From Hippophae tibetana (taxonomy: Eukaryota > Streptophyta > Magnoliopsida > Rosales > Elaeagnaceae): 64,000 bases of DNA. The stretch is taken from the NCBI GenBank assembly GCA_037013495.1, contig CM072810.1, forward strand, positions 34,439,843 through 34,503,842, in the 5' to 3' direction. Positions 12,395 through 24,206 of this stretch are shown here, one piece after another. The notes under the pieces were generated by a model. It had not been told where the DNA came from. It ran no database searches and saw only the letters and a list, made by a program, of their open reading frames with translations. The number at the start of each line of letters is the position of its first letter. Positions within the stretch are counted from its first letter, which is position 1. The position numbers and the translations under genes are program-made.

Positions 12395-13576
12395 TTTCCC
12401 ACCTCGAAAGTCGATTGCTCTCAACTTGGGCGAAAGTGATGCAGTTCGAATACTTGCCCAACAGATTCATTTAAGAGTATGTTCGGTGGGCATGTACATG
12501 GACTTAAGCAAGGTAACTTTGGCATTAAAATAATAAGGTAGTATATGAATGATTTTCTCCATCTCATTTTCTTTGCAAATAGGTCCACCAAACTTTTACA
12601 AGTAATTGATCATGTTTGAAAAACATTCAAAGACTTTGTCCAAAGTTTCATCCCCTTGCATGATATAGAGCTCAAAATTTCAATTCAACTTTATAATTCT
12701 AGATTTATTTGAATATTGAAATGCTTATATGCGTGGTCTCAAAAATCATTCTTGTTGTTTTGAAGAAGTACATTTTAAATTAATTGTAATAATCATTTTA
12801 GAGCCCTAATTACCTTTTTTTTAATAATCGTAAGAAAGGGTTTTTGTTTTCTATGAAATTTAGGAAATCACAATGCATGTAAAGCCATTTTCCCTTCATT
12901 ATGATTAGAGTCATCTTTTCTAAAAATTGGGTCAAAAACATGTTCACTCTCACCACTATCCTTGATGTCTTGAGGGCCAATTTCTTTCCCTCCTCGAAAG
13001 TAGATTGCTCTTAACTTGGGCAAAAGTGATGCACTTCGAATACTTACCCAACAGATTCATTTAAGAGTATGTTCGGTGGGTTTTTACATGGACTTAAGCA
13101 AGGTAACTTTGGCATTAAAATGATAAGGTAGTATAGAAATTATTTTCTCAATTTAATTTTCTATGCAAATAGGTCCACCCAAGGTTTACAAGGAGTTGAT
13201 AATGTTTGAAAAACATTCAAAGACTTTGTCCAAAGTTTCATCCCCTTGCACGATATAGATCTCAAAATTTCAATTCAACTTCATAATTCTAGATTGATTT
13301 TAATGTTGAAATGCTTATATGAGTGGTCTCCAAAATCATTCATGTTGTTTTTGAAGAAGTACAATTTTAAATTCATCATAATAATCATTTTAGATCCCTA
13401 ATTACCATTTTTTTAATATCCTTAAAAAAGGGTTTCTTATTTCTATGAAATTTAGGAAATCACACTACAAGTAGAGCCATTTTCCCTTCATTATGATTAG
13501 AGTCATCTTTTCTATCAATTGGGTCAAAAACATGTTCACTCTCACCACTATCCTTGATGTCTTGAGGGCCAATTTC
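8855..13576. repeat. 8-mer HOR, copy 2 (M16-M23, 4,722 bp)
   Basis: Monomer starts are 8855, 9446, 10034, 10625, 11216, 11804, 12395 and 12985. The copy matches 4133-8854 almost base for base. Similarity ends near 13480, where the sequence changes to the variant that starts the tetramer block (cccttcattatgattagagtcatcttttctatc). The near absence of differences suggests a recent duplication or conversion, or possibly an assembly effect. Confidence 0.9.
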
Positions 13577-15939
13577 TTTCCCTCCTCGAAAGTCGATTGC
13601 TCTCAACTTGGGCGAAAGTGATGCTGTTCGAATACTTTCCCAACAGATTCATTTAAGAGTATGTTCGGTAGGCTTGTACATGGGCTTAAGCAAGTTAACT
13701 TTGGCATTAAAATGATAAGGTAGTATAGGTATTATTTTCACAATCTAATTTTCCTTGGAAATAGGTCCACCCAAGTTTTACAAGTAATTGATCATGTTTG
13801 AAAAACATTGAAAGACTTTGTCCAAAGTTTCTACTCCTTGCATGATATAGAGCTCAAAATTTCAATGCAACTTCATAATTCTAGATTTATTTTAATATTG
13901 AAATGCTTATATGAGTGGTGTCAAAAATCATTCATGTTGTTTTGAAGAATTACACTTTTAAATTAATTGTAATAATCATTTTCGAGCCCTAATTTCTCTT
14001 TTTTAATAATCCTAAAAAAGGGTTTTTGTTTTCTATGAAATTTAGGAAATCACAATGCAAGTAAAGCCATTTTCTCTTCATTATGATTAGAGTCATTTTT
14101 TCTAACAATTGGGTCAAAAACATGTTCACTCTCACCACTATCCTTGATGTCTTGAGGGCCAATTTCTTTCCCTCCTCGAAAGTAGATTGCTCTCAACATA
14201 GGCAAAAGTGATGCAGTTCGAAAACTTGCCCAACAGATTCATTTAAGAGTATGTTCGGTGGGCATGTACATGGACTTAAGCATTTTAACTTTGGCATTAA
14301 AATGATACGGTAGTATAGGAATTATTTTCTCAATCTAATTTTCTTTGGAAATAGGTCCACCCAACTTTTACAAGTAATTGATCATGTTTGAAATACATTG
14401 AAAGGCTTTGTCCAAAGTTTCTTCCCCTTCCATGATATAGAGCTCAAAATTTCAATTCAACTTCATAATTCTAGATTTATTTTAATATGGAAATGCTTAT
14501 ATGAGTGGTCTCAAAAATCATTCATGTTGTTTTGAAGAAGTACATTTTAAATTAATTGTAATAATCATTTTAGAGCCCTAATTACCTTTTTTTTAATAAT
14601 CCTAGGAAAGGGTTTTTGTTTTCTATGAAATTTAGGAAATCACAATGCATGTAAAGCCATTTTCTCTTCATTATGATTAGTGTCATCTTTTCTAACAATT
14701 GGGTCAAAAACATATTCACTCTCACCACTATCCTTTATGTCTTGAGGGCCAATTTCTTTCCGTCCTCGAAAGTAGATTGCTCTTAACTTGGGCAAAAGTG
14801 ATGCACTTCGAATACTTACCCAACAGATTCATTTAAGAGTATGTTCGGTGGGCTTGTACATGGACTTAAGCAAGGTAACTTTGGCATTAAAATGATAAGG
14901 TAGTATAGAAATTATTTTCTCAATTTAATTTTCTATGGAAATAGGTCCACCCAAGGTTTACAAGTAGTTGATAATGTTTGAAAAACATTGAAAGACTTTG
15001 TCCAAAGTTTCTTCCCCTTGCCTGATATAGAGCTCAAAAGTTCAATTCAACTTCATAATTCTAGATTTATTTTAATATTGAAATGCTTATATGAGTGGTC
15101 TCAAAAATCATTCATGTTGTTTTGAAGAATTACAATTTTAAATTAATTGTAATAATCATTTAAGAGCCCTAATTTCCTTTTTAAAATAATCCTAAAAAAG
15201 GGTTTTTTTCTTTCTAAGAAATTTAGGAAATCACACTGCAAGTAGAGCCATTTTCTCTTCAATATGATTAGAGTCATGTTTTCTAACAATTGGGTCAAAA
15301 ACATGTTCACTCTCACCACTATCCTTGATGTCTTGGGGGCCAATTTCTTTCCCACCTCGAAAGTCGATTGCTCTCAACTTGGGCAAAAGTGATGCACTTC
15401 GAATACTTGCCCAACAGATTCATTTAAGAGTATGTTCGGTGGGCATGTACATGGACTTAAGCAAGGTAACTTTGGCATTAAAATAATAAGGTAGTATAGG
15501 AATGATTTTCTCCATCTCATTTTCTTTGCAAATAGGTCCACCAAACTTCTTCAAGGAGTTGATAATGTTTGAAAAACATTCAAAGACTTTGTCCAAAGTT
15601 TCATCCCCTTGCACGATATAGATCTCAAAATTTCACTTCAACTTCATAATTCTAGATTGATTTTAATGTTGAAATGCTTATATGAGTGGTCTCCAAAATC
15701 ATTCATGTTGTTTTTGAAGAAGTATAATTTTAAATTCATCATAATAATCATTTTAGATCCCTAATTACCATTTTTTTAATATCCTTAAAAAAGGGTTTCT
15801 TATTTCTATGAAATTTAGGAAATCACACTACAAGTAGAGCCATTTTCCCTTCATTATGATTAGAGTCATCTTTTCTATCAATTGGGTCAAAAACATGTTC
15901 ACTCTCACCACTATCCTTGATGTCTTGAGGGCCAATTTC
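13577..15939. repeat. Tetramer HOR, copy 1 (M24-M27, 2,363 bp)
   Basis: Monomer starts are 13577, 14167, 14757 and 15348. M24 carries ggcgaaagtgatgctgttcg and tttctactccttgc. M25 carries caacataggc and aagcattttaac. M26 carries cttacccaac and cacccaaggtttacaag. M27 is class A with the cccacctcg start. Class order is B, B, B, A. Unlike the later copies, M24 has actttcccaac and acatgggc, and M26 has cgtcctcg. Confidence 0.9.
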
Positions 15940-18302
15940 TTTCCCTCCTCGAAAGTCGATTGCTCTCAACTTGGGCGAAAGTGATGCTGTTCGAATACTT
16001 GCCCAACAGAATCATTTAAGAGTATGTTCGGTAGGCTTGTACATGGACTTAAGCAAGTTAACTTTGGCATTAAAATGATAAGGTAGTATAGGTATTATTT
16101 TCACAATCTAATTTTCCTTGGAAATAGGTCCACCCAAGTTTTACAAGTAATTGATCATGTTTGAAAAACATTGAAAGACTTTGTCCAAAGTTTCTACTCC
16201 TTGCATGATATAGAGCTCAAAATTTCAATGCAACTTCATAATTCTAGATTTATTTTAATATTGAAATGCTTATATGAGTGGTCTCAAAAATCATTCTTGT
16301 TGTTTTGAAGAATTACACTTTTAAATTAATTGTAATAATCATTTTCGAGCCCTAATTTCTCTTTTTTAATAATCCTAAAAAAGGGTTTTTGTTTTCTATG
16401 AAATTTAGGAAATCACAATGCAAGTAAAGCCATTTTCTCTTCATTATGATTAGAGTCATTTTTTCTAACAATTGGGTCAAAAACATGTTCACTCTCACCA
16501 CTATCCTTGATGTCTTGAGGGCCAATTTCTTTCCCTCCTCGAAAGTAGATTGCTCTCAACATAGGCAAAAGTGATGCAGTTCGAAAACTTGCCCAACAGA
16601 TTCATTTAAGAGTATGTTCGGTGGGCATGTACATGGAATTAAGCATTTTAACTTTGGCATTAAAATGATACGGTAGTATAGGAATTATTTTCTCAATCTA
16701 ATTTTCTTTGGAAATAGGTCCACCCAACTTTTACAAGTAATTGATCATGTTTGAAATACATTGAAAGGCTTTGTCCAAAGTTTCTTCCCCTTCCATGATA
16801 TAGAGCTGAAAATTTCAATTCAACTTCATAATTCTAGATTTATTTTAATATGGAAATGCTTATATGAGTGGTCTCAAAAATCATTCATGTTGTTTTGAAG
16901 AAGTACATTTTAAATTAATTGTAATAATCATTTTAGAGCCCTAATTACCTTTTTTTTAATAATCCTAGGAAAGGGTTTTTGTTTTCTATGAAATTTAGGA
17001 AATCACAATGCATGTAAAGCCATTTTCTCTTCATTATGATTAGTGTCATCTTTTCTAACAATTGGGTCAAAAACATGTTCACTCTCACCACTATCCTTGA
17101 TGTCTTGAGGGCCAATTTCATTCCCTCCTCGAAAGTAGATTGCTCTTAACTTGGGCAAAAGTGATGCACTTCGAATACTTACCCAACAGATTCATTTAAG
17201 AGTATGTTCGGTGGGCTTGTACATGGACTTAAGCAAGGTAACTTTGGCATTAAAATGATAAGGTAGTATAGAAATTATTTTCTCAATTTAATTTTCTATG
17301 GAAATAGGTCCACCCAAGGTTTACAAGTAGTTGATAATGTTTGAAAAACATTGAAAGACTTTGTCCAAAGTTTCTTCCCCTTGCCTGATATAGAGCTCAA
17401 AAGTTCAATTCAACTTCATAATTCTAGATTTATTTTAATATTGAAATGCTTATATGAGTGGTCTCAAAAATCATTCATGTTGTTTTGAAGAATTACAATT
17501 TTAAATTAATTGTAATAATCATTTAAGAGCCCTAATTTCCTTTTTAAAATAATCCTAAAAAAGGGTTTTTTTCTTTCTAAGAAATTTAGGAAATCACACT
17601 GCAAGTAGAGCCATTTTCTCTTCAATATGATTAGAGTCATGTTTTCTAACAATTGGGTCAAAAACATGTTCACTCTCACCACTATCCTTGATGTCTTGGG
17701 GGCCAATTTCTTTCCCACCTCGAAAGTCGATTGCTCTCAACTTGGGCAAAAGTGATGCACTTCGAATACTTGCCCAACAGATTCATTTAAGAGTATGTTC
17801 GGTGGGCATGTACATGGACTTAAGCAAGGTAACTTTGGGATTAAAATAATAAGGTAGTATAAAAATGATTTTCTCCATCTCATTTTCTTTGCAAATAGGT
17901 CCACCAAACTTCTTCAAGGAGTTGATAATGTTTGAAAAACATTCAAAGACTTTGTCCAAAGTTTCATCCCCTTGCACGATATAGATCTCAAAATTTCAAT
18001 TCAACTTCATAATTCTAGATTGATTTTAATGTTGAAATGCTTATATGAGTGGTCTCCAAAATCATTCATGTTGTTTTTGAAGAAGTACAATTTTAAATTC
18101 ATCATAATAATCATTTTAGATCCCTAATTACCATTTTTTTAATATCCTTAAAAAAGGGTTTCTTATTTCTATGAAATTTAGGAAATCACACTACAAGTAG
18201 AGCCATTTTCCCTTCATTATGATTAGAGTCATCTTTTCTATCAATTGGGTCAAAAACATGTTCACTCTCACCACTATCCTTGATGTCTTGAGGGCCAATT
18301 TC
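15940..18302. repeat. Tetramer HOR, copy 2 (M28-M31, 2,363 bp)
   Basis: Monomer starts are 15940, 16530, 17120 and 17711. It is near-identical to copies 1 and 3 at an offset of exactly 2,363 bp. Private differences include cagaatcattt in M28 (shared with M32) and gggattaaaataataag with tataaaaatg in M31. Confidence 0.9.
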
Positions 18303-20665
18303 TTTCCCTCCTCGAAAGTCGATTGCTCTCAACTTGGGCGAAAGTGATGCTGTTCGAATACTTGCCCAACAGAATCATTTAAGAGTATGTTCGGTAGGCT
18401 TGTACATGGACTTAAGCAAGTTAACTTTGGCATTAAAATGATAAGGTAGTATAGGTATTATTTTCACAATCTAATTTTCCTTGGAAATAGGTCCACCCAA
18501 GTTTTACAAGTAATTGATCATGTTTGAAAAACATTGAAAGACTTTGTCCAAAGTTTCTACTCCTTGCATGATATAGAGCTCAAAATTTCAATGCAACTTC
18601 ATAATTCTAGATTTATTTTAATATTGAAATGCTTATATGAGTGGTGTCAAAAATCATTCATGTTGTTTTGAAGAATTACACTTTTAAATTAATTGTAATA
18701 ATCATTTTCGAGCCCTAATTTCTCTTTTTTAATAATCCTAAAAAAGGGTTTTTGTTTTCTATGAAATTTAGGAAATCACAATGCAAGTAAAGCCATTTTC
18801 TCTTCATTATGATTAGAGTCATTTTTTCTAACAATTGGGTCAAAAACATGTTCACTCTCACCACTATCCTTGATGTCTTGAGGGCCAATTTCTTTCCCTC
18901 CTCGAAAGTAGATTGCTCTCAACATAGGCAAATGTGATGCAGTTCGAAAACTTGCCCAACAGATTCATTTAAGAGTATGTTCGGTGGGCATGTACATGGA
19001 CTTAAGCATTTTAACTTTGGCATTAAAATGATACGGTAGTATAGGAATTATTTTCTCAATCTAATTTTCTTTGGAAATAGGTCCACCCAACTTTTACAAG
19101 TAATTGATCATGTTTGAAATACATTGAAAGGCTTTGTCCAAAGTTTCTTCCCCTTCCATGATATAGAGCTCAAAATTTCAATTCAACTTCATAATTCTAG
19201 ATTTATTTTAATATGGAAATGCTTATATGAGTGGTCTCAAAAATCATTCATGTTGTTTTGAAGAAGTACATTTTAAATTAATTGTAATAATCATTTTAGA
19301 GCCCTAATTACCTTTTTTTTAATAATCCTAGGAAAGGGTTTTTGTTTTCTATGAAATTTAGGAAATCATAATGCATGTAAAGCCATTTTCTCTTCATTAT
19401 GATTAGTGTCATCTTTTCTAACAATTGGGTCAAAAACATGTTCACTCTCACCACTATCCTTGATGTCTTGAGGGCCAATTTCTTTCCCTCCTCGAAAGTA
19501 GATTGCTCTTAACTTGGGCAAAAGTGATGCACTTCGAATACTTACCCAACAGATTCATTTAAGAGTATGTTCGGTGGGCTTGTACATGGACTTAAGCAAG
19601 GTAACTTTGGCATTAAAATGATAAGGTAGTATAGAAATTATTTTCTCAATTTAATTTTCTATGGAAATAGGTCCACCCAAGGTTTACAAGTAGTTGATAA
19701 TGTTTGAAAAACATTGAAAGACTTTGTCCAAAGTTTCTTCCCCTTGCCTGATATAGAGCTCAAAAGTTCAATTCAACTTCATAATTCTAGATTTATTTTA
19801 ATATTGAAATGCTTATATGAGTGGTCTCAAAAATCATTCATGTTGTTTTGAAGAATTACAATTTTAAATTAATTGTAATAATCATTTAAGAGCCCTAATT
19901 TCCTTTTTAAAATAATCCTAAAAAAGGGTTTTTTTCTTTCTAAGAAATTTAGGAAATCACACTGCAAGTAGAGCCATTTTCTCTTCAATATGATTAGAGT
20001 CATGTTTTCTAACAATTGGGTCAAAAACATGTTCACTCTCACCACTATCCTTGATGTCTTGGGGGCCAATTTCTTTCCCACCTCGAAAGTCGATTGCTCT
20101 CAACTTGGGCAAAAGTGATGCACTTCGAATACTTGCCCAACAGATTCATTTAAGAGTATGTTCGGTGGGCATGTACATGGACTTAAGCAAGGTAACTTTG
20201 GCATTAAAATAATAAGGTAGTATAGGAATGATTTTCTCCATCTCATTTTCTTTGCAAATAGGTCCACCAAACTTCTTCAAGGAGTTGATAATGTTTGAAA
20301 AACATTCAAAGACTTTGTCCAAAGTTTCATCCCCTTGCACGATATAGATCTCAAAATTTCAATTCAACTTCATAATTCTAGATTGATTTTAATGTTGAAA
20401 TGCTTATATGAGTGGTCTCCAAAATCATTCATGTTGTTTTTGAAGAAGTACAATTTTAAATTCATCATAATAATCATTTTAGATCCCTAATTACCATTTT
20501 TTTAATATCCTTAAAAAAGGGTTTCTTATTTCTATGAAATTTAGGAAATCACACTACAAGTAGAGCCATTTTCCCTTCATTATGATTAGAGTCATCTTTT
20601 CTATCAATTGGGTCAAAAACATGTTCACTCTCACCACTATCCTTGATGTCTTGAGGGCCAATTTC
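18303..20665. repeat. Tetramer HOR, copy 3 (M32-M35, 2,363 bp)
   Basis: Monomer starts are 18303, 18893, 19483 and 20074. M32 shares cagaatcattt with M28, and M33 shares caaatgtgatgc with M37. Variants shared only between neighbouring copies fit stepwise tandem amplification. Confidence 0.9.
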
Positions 20666-22435
20666 TTTCCCTCCTCGAAACTCGATTGCTCTCAACTTGG
20701 GCGAAAGTGATGCTGTTCGAATACTTGCCCAACAGATTCATTTAAGAGTATGTTCGGTAGGCTTGTACATGGACTTAAGCAAGTTAACTTTGGCATTAAA
20801 ATGATAAGGTAGTATAGGTATTATTTTCACAATCTAATTTTCCTTGGAAATAGGTCCACCCAAGTTTTACAAGTAATTGATCATGTTTGAAAAACATTGA
20901 AAGACTTTGTCCAAAGTTTCTACTCCTTGCATGATATAGAGCTCAAAATTTCAATGCAACTTCATAATTCTTGATTTATTTTAATATTGAAATGCTTATA
21001 TGAGTGGTGTCAAAAATCATTCATGTTGTTTTGAAGAATTACACTTTTAAATTAATTGTAATAATCATTTTCGAGCCCTAATTTCTTTTTTTTAATAATC
21101 CTAAAAAAGGGTTTTTGTTTTCTATGAAATTTAGGAAATCACAATGCAAGTAAAGCCATTTTCTCTTCATTATGATTAGAGTCATTTTTTCTAACAATTG
21201 GGTCAAAAACATGTTCACTCTCACCACTATCCTTGATGTCTTGAGGGCCAATTTCTTTCCCTCCTCGAAAGTAGATTGCTCTCAACATAGGCAAATGTGA
21301 TGCAGTTCGAAAACTTGCCCAACAGATTCATTTAAGAGTATGTTCGGTGGGCATGTACATGGACTTAAGCATTTTAACTTTGGCATTAAAATGATACGGT
21401 AGTATAGGAATTATTTTCTCAATCTAATTTTTTTTGGAAATAGGTCCACCCAAGTTTTACAAGTAATTGATCATGTTTGAAAAACATTGAAAGGCTTTGT
21501 CCAAAGTTTCTTCCCCTTCCATGATATAGAGCTCAAAATTTCAATTCAACTTCATAATTCTAGATTTATTTTAATATGGAAATGCTTATATGAGTGGTCT
21601 CAAAAATCATTCATGTTGTTTTGAAGAATTACACTTTTAAATTAATTGTAATAATCATTTTCGAGCCCTAATTTCCTTTTTTTAATAATCCTAAAAAAGG
21701 GTTTTTGTTTTCTATGAAATTTAGGAAATCACAATGCAAGTAAAGCCATTTTCTCTTCATTATGATTAGAGTCATTTTTCCTAACAATTGGGTCAAAAAC
21801 ATGTTCACTCTCACCACTATCCTTGATGTCTTGAGGGCCAATTTCTTTCCCCCCTCGAAAGTAGATTGCTCTCAACATAGGCAAAAGTGATGCAGTTCGA
21901 AAACTTGCCCAACAGATTCATTTAAGAGTATGTTCGGTGGGCATGTACATGGACTTAAGCATTTTAACTTTGGCATTAAAATGATACGGTAGTATAGGAA
22001 TTATTTTCTCAATCTAATTTTTTTTGGAAATAGGTCCACCCAAGTTTTACAAGTAATTGATCATGTTTGAAAAACATTGAAAGGCTTTGTCCAAAGTTTC
22101 TTCCCCTTCCATGATATAGAGCTCAAAATTTCAATTCAACTTCATAATTCTAGATTTATTTTAATATGTAAATGCTTATATGAGTGGTCTCAAAAATCAT
22201 TCATGTTGTTTTGAAGAAGTACATTTTAAATTAATTGTAATAATCATTTTAGAGCCCTAATTACCTTTTTTTTAATAATCCTAGGAAAGGGTTTTTGTTT
22301 TCTAAGAAATTTAGGAAATCACAATGCAAGTAAAGCCATTTTCTCTTCATTATGATTAGAGTCATTTTTTTTAACAATTGGGTCAAAAACATGTTCACTC
22401 TCACCACTATCCTTGATGTCTTGAGGGCCAATTTC
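20666..22435. repeat. Tetramer HOR, truncated copy 4 with a duplicated monomer (M36-M38)
   Basis: Monomer starts are 20666, 21256 and 21846. M36 and the left part of M37 continue the tetramer in register. From about 21405, M37 and M38 share aatctaatttttttttggaaatagg-type sequence and repeat each other at 590 bp, so the tetramer register is lost. M37 ends with the M36-type cattttcgagccc, which points to a junction inside M37. Confidence 0.8.
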
Positions 22436-24206
22436 TTTCCCTCCTCGAAAGTCGATTGCTCTCAACTTGGGCGAAAGCGATGCAGTTCGAATACTTGCCC
22501 AACAGATTCATTTAAGAGTATGTTCAGTGGGCTTGTACATGGACTTAAGAAAGTTAATATTGGCATTAAAATGATAAGATAGTATAGGTATTATTTTCTC
22601 AATATAATTTTCTTCGCTAATAGGTCCCCCAAACTGCTTCAACGAGTTGATAATCCTTGAAAAACATTCAAAGACTTTGTCCAAAGTTTCATCCCCTTGC
22701 ATTATATAGAGCTCAAAATTTCAATTCAACTTCATAATTCTAGATTGATTTTAATGTTGAAATGCTTATATGAGTGGTGTCTAAAATCATTCATGTTTTT
22801 TTTAAGAAGTACAATTTTAAATTCATCATAATAATCATTTTAGATCCCTAATTACCTTTTTTTAATATCCCTAAAAATGGGTTTCTTGTTTCTAAGAAAT
22901 TTAGGAAATCACAGTGCAAGTAGAGCCATTTTCTCTTCATTATGATTAGAGTCATCTTTTCTAACACTTGGGTCAAAAACATGTTCAATCTCACCACTAT
23001 CCTTGATGTCTAACGGTCAATTTCTTTCCCTCCACGAAAGTAGATTGCTCTCAACATGGGCAAAAGTGATGCACTTCGAATACTTGCCCAACAGATTCAT
23101 TTAAGAGTATGTTCGGTGGGCTTGTACAAGGACTTAAGCAAGGTAACTTTGGCATTAAAATGATAAGGTAGTAGAGGAATGATTTTCTCAATCTAATTTT
23201 CTTTGCAAATAGGTTCACCAAACTTCTTCAAGGATTTGATAATGTTTGAAAAATATTCAAAGACTTTGTCCAAAGTTTCATCCCCTTGCATGATATAGAG
23301 CTCAAAATTTCAATTCAACTTCACAATTCGAGATTAATTTTAATTTTGAAATGCTTATATGAGTGGTGTCTAAAATCATTCATGTGGTTTTTGAAGAAGT
23401 ACAATTTTAAATTCAGCATAATAATCATTTTAGATCCCTAATTACATTTTTTTAATATCCCTAAAAAAGGGTTTCTTATTTCTAAGAAATTTAGGAAATC
23501 ACACAGCAAGTAGAGCCATTTTCTCTTCATTATGATTACAGTCATCTTTTCTAACACTTGGGTCAATAACATGTTCATTCTCACCACTATCCTTGATGTC
23601 TTGAGGGCCAATTTCTTTCCCTCCTCGAAATTCGATTGCTCTCAACATGGGCAAAAATGATGCACTTTGAATACTTGCCCAACAGATTCATTTAAGAGTA
23701 TGTTCGGTGGGCTTGTACAAAGACCTAAGCAAGGTAACTTTGGCATTAAAATGATAAGGTAGTAGAGTAATGATTTTCTCAATCTAATTTTCATTGCAAA
23801 TAGGTCCACCAAACTTCTTCAAGGAGTTGATAATGTTTGAAAAATATTCAAAGACTTTGTCCAATGTTTCATCCCCTTGCATGATATAGAGCTCAAAATT
23901 TCAATTCAACTTCATAATTCGAGATTAATTTTAATTTTGAAATGCTTATATGAGTGGTGTCTAAAATCATTCATGTGGTTTTTGAAGAAGTATAATTTTA
24001 TATTCATCATAATAATCATTTTAGATCCCTAATTACCTTTTTTTAATATCCCTAAAAAAGGGTTTCTTATTTCTAAGAAATTTAGGAAATCACACTACAA
24101 GTACAGCCATTTTATCTTCATTTTGACTAGAGTCATCTTTCCTAACACTTGGGTCAAAAAAATGTTCACTCTCACCACTATCCTTGATGTCTTGAGGGCC
24201 ATTATC
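22436..24206. repeat. Transition monomers M39-M41 (class A)
   Basis: Monomer starts are 22436, 23025 and 23616. M39 has private changes (ccccaaactgcttcaacgag, gataatccttg). M40 has gatgtctaacggtc and ccacgaaag before its start. M40 and M41 introduce the A' variant (gattaattttaattttg, gtgtctaaaatc, atgtggtttttg) that fills block D. M41 looks chimeric: it matches M44 up to about 23990 and then M45. Confidence 0.75.
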
